The notes below the pieces were generated by a model. That model searched no databases. It was not told the origin of the DNA and saw only the letters and a list, made by a program, of their open reading frames with translations. A stretch of DNA of 18,823 nt from CAYUYH01 sp964449175 (GTDB lineage: Bacteria > Planctomycetota > Phycisphaerae > SM23-33), in the NCBI GenBank assembly GCA_964449175.1, contig CAYUYH010000015.1:1-18823 (forward strand), given 5' to 3'. This document shows, in pieces, positions 16,701 to 18,823 of the stretch. The first letter of the stretch is position 1; every line of letters starts with the position of its first letter. A program made the translations under genes and the position numbers.

Positions 16701-18771
16701 CCTCGGCCGACTGACCGCCCAGGTCCAGGCCGGCGAGCCCAACGTCGCGTGGATGCTCGACGCCGTCGGCAACTGGAGCGCTACCACCAACTACCCCGAC
16801 TCGAGCGCGTCGACCGTCACACGCGTCGCCAGCGTGGAGAACGAGTACACCTCCATCAGCAGCGAGCCGAACGCCCCGGTCTACGACGCCCGCGGCAACA
16901 TCACCGAGCGCAACGGCCTGTGGCGATACACCTACGACTGGGCCAATCGCCTGATCGAGGTGGAGTGCTACGACGGCGGGTGGGAAACGGCCGCGGAGTA
17001 TCAGTACGACGCCGTCGGCCGACGTGTGATCAAGTTGCTCAACGCGTCGGGCGTGTGGCGCCGCTACGTCTATGACGGCTCGAACAACGTGCGCGTGTAC
17101 ACGGCCGGCGGGATGGTCCGCAGCACAGTCTTCGGCCGCCGCGTCGACGAGCCGGTCGTCAAGATCGACGGTGGCACAGGCCAGCAGGTCTACTACGCAG
17201 CCGACCGGATCGGCAGCATCGCGGCCCTGACCGACGCGACCGGCGCCGTGGTCGAGATGTACGACTACACGGCCTATGGCGTCATGACGATCATGGACCC
17301 CAACGGCGACGAGATCTCCGCGTCGGCCTACGGCAACACGCTCGGCTACACCTGCCGACCCTTCGACAGCGAGTCCGGCCTGTGGCACTACCGCACGCGC
17401 TCCTATGACCCATCCCTAGGCCGCTTCTGCCAACGCGACCGCGCCGGCTACGCCGACGGGGTGAACCTCTACGCCTACGTCCGCAACAACCCGCTCCGCT
17501 ACACCGACCCCACCGGGCGCACCGCCCGCCGCGCGGGTGAGAGCTTCGCCGGGGCCGTCAACTGGGTGAACCAGACATACTCTGCGGGAATGGCACGGCG
17601 GGCGGACCAGGCGGCCTTGAGAAGCACGTTCAGTTGGCCGGCGCCGCGGAACCCCGCGTCTGCCTGGGCTGATATGCTCACGGAGGTGTCCTTCGGAGAC
17701 ATGCTGCCTCCGAGGAGAACCATCTTCGACGAGATTGCCTCCGACGTCACGGGCAGATGGGGCGACCCGGCAATGCGGGAGATGGCCAGGTACATGCCAC
17801 GTCCTCCCGGGTCCACCGACGGCAGCGAGTATGAGTTCATGATACCGACCGGCGTGCAGGTCTTGCGGTCCCAGTATCAGTACCGTTACCCGCAGCAAGA
17901 GCCCGAAACCTGGGGGGAGAAGGCGTTCCTATTCACTCTTGGTGCGACACAGGAAGCCAAGAGAATCGGGACGGGCATCCAGCGCCGCACCCTCAGCTAT
18001 TACGGGAATCCACTGCTTACGGTGAGAGACGCCAAGGACCTGTTTGTGGCCGGTGTCTGCCACGTTGGTACATCGATTGAAGAGGGGTACAAGGCGGGGA
18101 CGGCAAACAGGGCCCAGGGAGGCGGGCGGGCGAGTTCCATGTGGCTTGCCGCGAGGGTGACAATGGCCAACTACGCTGGAGGGAGACAACTGTACGCCGC
18201 GGCGTACGGGGAGGACTACTACACCGGGGAGAAGATCAGTTGGCAAGATCGCGGGGCCAGGACGGTCAGGTGGGCCGGCGGGGTGACCAGCACGCTTCTG
18301 GTGGCGGAGAAGGCGGCCAATCTCGTCACCCGGCCGAAGATGCAGGTGGTAGCCGTTCCTCGGGACCCCCTCGCCTCGGTGCCGAGGGTCGATCTCAAGA
18401 AGGTGCCCGTTGTCTATCGGGGCGACGAGCGCCTCCAAGGCGTACTTAGCGAAGGATTCTACGCCCGTGGGTGGAGCCTCGACCTCCGCAAGCACTTGCA
18501 TGACAACACCAACCCGCCGAGCGCGTTCGTCTCGACGACGAAAGATTTCGACTTCGCCGCGTCGATATCCAACTACGTCTACGCAATAAGGCCCAGGAAC
18601 GGTATCGATGTCAACGCGGTACTGAATCGCAATAGTCCGATGATGGAGGTGGCGATCCCGTATCACGTAGCGCCCCAGGACATCATAGGCGTGACGATAT
18701 TGAGCCCGGACGGGTCGGGGGCCGACGATTGGATTCCCAATCCATTCTTCGACCCGGACTACAATCCGTAG
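7756..18771 (+). CDS. Giant exported YD/RHS polymorphic toxin with C-terminal ADP-ribosyltransferase tip
   Basis: A 3671-residue exported protein. RHS/YD proteins fold a hollow beta-cocoon around a C-terminal toxin. Order by residue: signal peptide (about 1-22); TSP3-like acidic loops (63-135, ADGDGDGFTD, DSDSDMHIDLLEF); transglutaminase-like domain with degenerate triad (139-288); golvesin-C-like beta domain (305-432); LamG 1 (450-654, MDDVRIYDRALSGEEV); helical linker (655-730); LamG 2 (744-987, IDDVRVYDRALSDDEI); pre-RHS region (989-1379); RHS start (1389-1449, GDPVNMVTGEF); about 36 YD repeats (1512-3175); RHS core ending DPTG (3251-3254); a 417-residue tip with TG-type pretoxin segment (3485-3522) and ADP-ribosyltransferase (3549-3662; Arg3555, Ser3593, Glu3631). 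About 36 DPN tripeptides lie before the tip and none within it. The export route beyond the inner membrane and the toxin's target are unknown. It is the last complete gene of the cluster; an immunity gene would be expected downstream. ATG 7723 is an alternative start. Confidence 0.9.
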   Translation: MDRGLSSLIVVCAIVVLNCGEAVGLHREQTPSLSDPNMMDPPAWLSDPSVMGPLAPLLAAPAADGDGDGFTDLQECLGGSDSGDPDSTPEAFNLALALAGGWDTTTDSDSDMHIDLLEFLAGTNAFDPNSDPGGSVQLPPYIEFLSPSLGAQFSGELAKLAKTLDYDPLRIYAYVYNNIELERYNKSRKGALATYLTGRGNEWDQCSLLIALLRLSGVPARYVSASGVRYRPYEYPEPFCDNLSPQKQFVGVQAWMSPLPGLAAAGADDPTKTWVPLTPWLKTQQVAAGLDLFPLEVLVMDDGDPSGVTKYGSWTADTAYAGYYGAGYVKNAGASSSDYVRFTPTADAGRYAVYVCLPGEPSGRGASQVHVEVYDPSYGAEHYYISNPYAYASWHSLGACRFSGGGGAYVQIWNNPSDPNVTVADAVCFVKMDIPAELDLSDEYLNPMPPDVCFYPMDAPVDPDTKVVGDSSTMGLDGVANVALPQADGHVGRALSFTNDFITLPTTGHPFGSDHGSVSMWVNFTHGDTDCLLFGRLNSSNRLWLEVAAGRPRFFIDGGVSLAPSDPSINDGRWHHLAATWDKDAGSNGTVELYIDGQLADSGEHSQRDFAFSGAFSLGSRASGGDAYTGAMDDVRIYDRALSGEEVRDVYLGAPFEDEFAAHTQQTYLEYLQQKLVDYLAANHPGETLKGLTPAKRTVYAPASMMPMAWPGELLFAGDPNLTPLDVRHEADPNDRAYVSLRADKTGLLARYPFETVISSGQNWWWYAGAGLAPDSAGYCGGDDPNNPGVAGPAGLGNALEFIGDPNKGVMMEYRGDGAPYSLFHAAFAERSVAMWIYPYNPYAPFGQYVYDEGNSGNGLAIRVRSGKVEARVCAGDPNSTAITEKSLDPSAWQHIAVVYSPHPTDPNTKSRLRVYVDGSPGAAADYNFTEVGFHPDAAWLARACDYHAFSQYPGGDSYQGRIDDVRVYDRALSDDEITQLARDPAGEKEVLCEKKPYLTQLAGRRLTMDFEADSLLLDPNDPNTSCDVRRADLRLDGAVFHKGQPQVLTAEDEGFNLAYKSAFSPYSWQVRPTIRPDAFVQLSFDFLDGSPQLVTRLSQELAEIAAEDVLDPSSTPDERDDYLGRYARIMGATYDIRLAQDHRLSAALVHGEPEYADGIMFKAIWAYPGDPNHFGPATKDMASAFLLHPTWHMDARVESFGMLKATPPPGEPETAEDFRYLSIGATQAFVAAARLPGHGASYNEGRVFEDWQGTPALSTIAGIFAAHSDGIEVKTFEPGTDPNTIRDSLNLDGATEEQIVSEVAGGATVTTPVGVVAIKDPNTHLPLIHSDVRIVDSPSTNLIEWKYGQYGGSESIWFLDIDEYFRQGAANYIDADLGLYDAATSAIGDPVNMVTGEFYHEELPDISIRSRGVKLQLARTYKSRLIYNGPFGVGWAWSHAEQLTLDPNDPNDPNYVVYYDAERQPRQCNRIGGEYLGPPGSTFSIAKQGSDWVLTEKTGHKIIFNARGYLTEKRDTNGNRLTFELDSDWDYRITAIVDPLGRKITFTYNGNGKIIKATDFTGRSCEYGYDGDDLVWAQDLEGNTVRYEYLSGQENPTNNHNMSRCILPSGDSLRIYYYKNDTVSHHTNDKGETFHFRYSWLNHYGETWNEAGYYRKVFYNRVWDVVRVQTEDKTIETSEYDVNHNLVKFTDGNGHVTLYQYDDKRNLRAKRDACGNTSFYGYDPNYSKIAWTIDPCGVKSDYVYDPNNGNLLTSCEPNTQVIVQTDPNYPLGHWYDVQTGDPNWWLDPACDPNGSIAADERLVTSYSYDDYGNLASVTRAADDPNLAATTEYRYDVLALNLVEAVDPSGRTTRNAYDDLGRVIAVTDPAGQTVQYAYNNHDQPTLVIDQAGAVTSYVYTPLRQLLRQTNPLGGMTQYEYEPARDLVAGAKVAKVTYPLGHCETFAYDAVGNLIARTDRNGWTTEYEYDELNRPTATIDPLRKTTRQAYDGVGNVIESTNRYGGATELSYDDANQLLNRSDPLGRQIHYEYDNCGRVTKEKVATVADPNWDDTDEFFETINQYDRCGRLTVIYEGFTPEEDRRTTKRAYDCLGRLTDVTRHWPGTIGQEPNYSRISYEYDHCDNRVAETISAYVPAGGTWRTERTVSYSYDERDQVVEMVDGRGISHRYAYDAAGLQTRESVTVGSQEHHTLTDYDLAGNVVRLRKMVGGVGGAPEAATCVAETAFTYNLRGELTSQSDAVGGTRGFEYDGNGRLVAVVDEEGFVTRSYYDAIGRRIATADPLGNTTTWEHELDPNDPNSATAQAVVTPEGARTVTELNLNGEIVRRTDPIGTVVDYTYDIRGRNTQVDVTPTDAAGRTTWMAYNGFGEPTCTETWVTGEVVGIGETTIALKSVTEYDEFGRAVKIIDLRQRVVDPSAPSYVEVFRSETHRAYDVLDQVVRVAEAADPNDGLAASDYAYDGNGHLVAEIRYLAGEGQPVALASRLSEDTLRALGEPNAATTLLDPNRDAMIVTRWVYDSLNRETQHVDAWELDANAQTRTTAYDDTARRMVEADPFGIAAAVEYDKAGRKTTQGYWTGLAVGAGATQFDYDRRGLVTEVSRSGIYPLKNTYDEVGRVTHVYRGNDLLSEQTYDRDSRVESRREHRSAETNYQTAFDYDFAGRVTCLTEAVDDPNEVQTGYTYDGFGNLRTIVDGRFYGAADPNDPNDPNVAARYVYDNLDRCVTDYDAGGVNDGDAETSLYDRFDPGEPNLRFAETTLRDGVVVRRAYDRLGRLARVEVDPNDGGGFGIEQTFTYDSLSRMITAVDYNGDYSGGSKARAVQYAYDKFSRTISEDNGTVSGPQRDFFGEFDVTTAYAALPADPNFSLCKTVTYGDPNGADMVVERRYDTRGRLGQVRESGGTVFAEYGYDDLDRLTTTDFANGVQLKIDYEVSYGREENRYYGNGDPSVYRMATTYDRQGNVGTETIRYRDDGQFTRNYAYDALGRLTAQVQAGEPNVAWMLDAVGNWSATTNYPDSSASTVTRVASVENEYTSISSEPNAPVYDARGNITERNGLWRYTYDWANRLIEVECYDGGWETAAEYQYDAVGRRVIKLLNASGVWRRYVYDGSNNVRVYTAGGMVRSTVFGRRVDEPVVKIDGGTGQQVYYAADRIGSIAALTDATGAVVEMYDYTAYGVMTIMDPNGDEISASAYGNTLGYTCRPFDSESGLWHYRTRSYDPSLGRFCQRDRAGYADGVNLYAYVRNNPLRYTDPTGRTARRAGESFAGAVNWVNQTYSAGMARRADQAALRSTFSWPAPRNPASAWADMLTEVSFGDMLPPRRTIFDEIASDVTGRWGDPAMREMARYMPRPPGSTDGSEYEFMIPTGVQVLRSQYQYRYPQQEPETWGEKAFLFTLGATQEAKRIGTGIQRRTLSYYGNPLLTVRDAKDLFVAGVCHVGTSIEEGYKAGTANRAQGGGRASSMWLAARVTMANYAGGRQLYAAAYGEDYYTGEKISWQDRGARTVRWAGGVTSTLLVAEKAANLVTRPKMQVVAVPRDPLASVPRVDLKKVPVVYRGDERLQGVLSEGFYARGWSLDLRKHLHDNTNPPSAFVSTTKDFDFAASISNYVYAIRPRNGIDVNAVLNRNSPMMEVAIPYHVAPQDIIGVTILSPDGSGADDWIPNPFFDPDYNP
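8170..8620 (+). other. Transglutaminase-like domain, probably non-catalytic
   Basis: GNEWDQCSLLIALLRLSGVP followed by ARYV matches the transglutaminase core helix (usual form GxCxDxAxLLxALLRxxGIPARxV). The nucleophile position reads Glu202; Cys206 is four residues later. The usual HAW motif reads QAW (Gln253), and the Asp of the usual DP motif reads Thr in VPLTPWL. The fold is kept and the triad is lost. Confidence 0.6.
8670..9050 (+). other. Golvesin C-terminal-like beta-sandwich domain
   Basis: The segment reads YYGAGYVKNAG ... YVRFTPTADAGRYAVYVCLP ... HSLGACRFSGGGGAYVQIWN ... VADAVCFVKMD. The W/Y-H-S-LG-x-x-x-F and VADAVxF elements are typical of golvesin-C-like carbohydrate-binding-style modules. 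This is a pattern match from memory. Confidence 0.55.
9105..9715 (+). other. LamG-like (concanavalin-type jellyroll) domain 1 of the RHS protein
   Basis: VGRALSFTNDFITLPTTGHP, GSVSMWVNF, DGRWHHLAATWDK, VELYIDGQLADSG and MDDVRIYDRALSGEEV appear in the standard order of bacterial LamG domains. Confidence 0.8.
9985..10715 (+). other. LamG-like domain 2 of the RHS protein
   Basis: LGNALEFIGD, RSVAMWIYPY, PSAWQHIAVVYSPH, RLRVYVDGSPG and IDDVRVYDRALSDDEI give a second complete LamG signature, about 270 bases after the first. Confidence 0.8.
12094..12120 (+). repeat. Tandem DPN x3
   Basis: Three consecutive Asp-Pro-Asn codon triplets with different codons (GAC CCC AAC, GAT CCA AAC, GAC CCC AAC), sited where the RHS start region enters the beta-strands. 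Confidence 0.95.
12290..17280 (+). repeat. YD-repeat (RHS cocoon) region
   Basis: By eye there are about 36 copies of the YDxxGR/N-type motif spaced about 20-40 residues apart, such as YDDLGRV, YDAVGNL, YDNCGRV, YDAIGRR and YDALGRL, with linking G-x-x-T-x-Y-x-Y strands. The repeats are divergent in DNA, so this is an old protein-level repeat. DPN-containing loops interrupt the regular spacing, for example at 13050-13140 and 15856-15882. Confidence 0.9.
15856..15882 (+). repeat. Tandem DPN x3
   Basis: Asp-Pro-Asn three times (GAC CCC AAC, GAT CCC AAC, GAC CCC AAC) inside a YD-repeat loop. Double copies lie at 10810-10827 and 14635-14652. Confidence 0.95.
17180..17517 (+). other. RHS-associated core, end of cocoon
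   Basis: YYAADRIGSIAALTDATGAV, YTAYGV, YRTRSYDPSLGRF and DGVNLYAYVRNNPLRYTDPT form the typical RHS core. The usual first DPxG is changed to DRAG, and the final DPTG is followed by Arg where many RHS proteins have Leu. The tip begins at 17518. Confidence 0.85.
18208..18320 (+). other. Pretoxin (PT-TG-like) segment
   Basis: GEDYYTGEKISWQDRGARTV then RWAGGV resembles the pretoxin domain with a TG motif found just before toxin domains in polymorphic toxins (acidic, TGE, S/W, R, then a Gly-rich helix). Position directly before the toxin fits. The match is by eye over a short stretch. Confidence 0.5.
18400..18740 (+). other. ADP-ribosyltransferase toxin domain (cholera toxin/pierisin/scabin-like)
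   Basis: The segment shows the R-S-E layout of this clade: VVYRGDER (Arg3555), GFYARGW and LRKHLHD, AFVSTTKD (Ser3593), YVYAIRPRNGIDVNAVL, and MMEVAIPYHVAPQDIIGV (Glu3631). Cholera toxin has YRAD, YVSTS, YYIYVIATAPNMFNVNDVL and EQEVSALGGIP in the same order. These enzymes transfer ADP-ribose from NAD+ to protein or nucleic acid. The residue two before the catalytic Glu is Met rather than Glu or Gln. The target is unknown. Confidence 0.75.
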
Positions 18772-18814
18772 AGCCGGTTTCATAACTGTCTCAGTGTGAT
18801 CATGAGGCACGCCA

Positions 18815-18823
18815 CATGGAAGA
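18815..18823 (+). CDS. Possible start of a downstream gene (immunity candidate), cut by window edge
   Basis: ATG at 18815 has TGAGG at 18803-18807, seven bases upstream, 44 bases after the toxin stop. Only two full codons and part of a third are visible, so there is no protein evidence. The position is where an immunity gene for the toxin would be expected. ATG at 18802 is an alternative without a clear ribosome-binding site. Confidence 0.2.

Larger units (their letters stand above)
17518..18768 (+). other. Variable C-terminal tip of the RHS toxin
   Basis: 417 residues follow DPTG. The first ~200 (RTARRAGESFAGAVNWVNQT onwards) are not recognised. Then comes a Gly/Ala-rich helical stretch with a TG-type pretoxin segment, followed by the ADP-ribosyltransferase. 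G+C is 30/60 at 18541-18600 and 33/60 at 18601-18660, against 43/60 at 16441-16500. DPN is absent. Confidence 0.75.

Noticed and set aside
15148..17388. A long open frame antisense to the RHS gene (746 codons).
   Set aside because: High-GC genes often leave an open antisense frame. The product is monotonous Val/Asp/Gly/Ala with no recognisable domain, and the sense strand is clear YD-repeat coding.
1..18823. CRISPR arrays, tRNA or rRNA genes, insertion sequences.
   Set aside because: No regularly spaced direct repeats, tRNA-like cloverleaf, rRNA sequence or transposase reading frame was seen.

Overview
The window is high-GC DNA, roughly two-thirds G+C in the coding parts. It carries four genes, three of them read rightwards. 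The giant exported proteins built from LamG-like, thrombospondin-3-like, transglutaminase-like and YD/RHS modules, and an unusual density of Asp-Pro-Asn tripeptides, suggest a Planctomycetota bacterium, perhaps Phycisphaerae-like. That placement is inference from protein style; no marker gene is present.

Layout: (1) 1-761, minus strand, is the first 253 residues of a secretin of the GspD/PilQ type, running off the left edge. (2) 762-1287 is a divergent intergenic region with a locally AT-rich island, several CATATG palindromes and one plausible sigma70-type promoter. (3) 1288-3192 encodes an exported, all-helical protein of unknown function. (4) 3243-7688 encodes an exported multidomain protein: LamG-like, Ig-like, TSP3-like, second LamG-like, chitobiase-C-like, FN3-like, then a C-terminal alpha/alpha-toroid of the squalene-cyclase/prenyltransferase-repeat type. 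(5) 7756-18771 encodes a 3671-residue YD/RHS protein. (6) 18772-18823 may hold the first codons of another gene.

The three plus-strand genes are separated by only 50 and 67 bases and look like one operon. The most notable element is the RHS protein. After the RHS core (ending DPTG at 17517) comes a 417-residue tip with a pretoxin-like TG segment and a C-terminal domain matching the cholera-toxin/pierisin/scabin ADP-ribosyltransferase fold (Arg in YRGD, Ser in STT, Glu in MMEV). I read it as a polymorphic toxin whose RHS shell carries an ADP-ribosylating warhead. The tip has lower GC near its end and contains no DPN tripeptide, while the rest of the protein has about 36, which suggests the tip was exchanged.

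The DPN tripeptide is itself a puzzle. About 50 copies lie in the two giant proteins, encoded by varied synonymous codons and often in tandem (DPNDPNDPN). None occur in the helical protein or in the visible part of the secretin. How the products act together is inference: a secreted or surface-displayed toxin, with a partner sharing its LamG/TSP3/DPN style, possibly exported through a secretin-based system.
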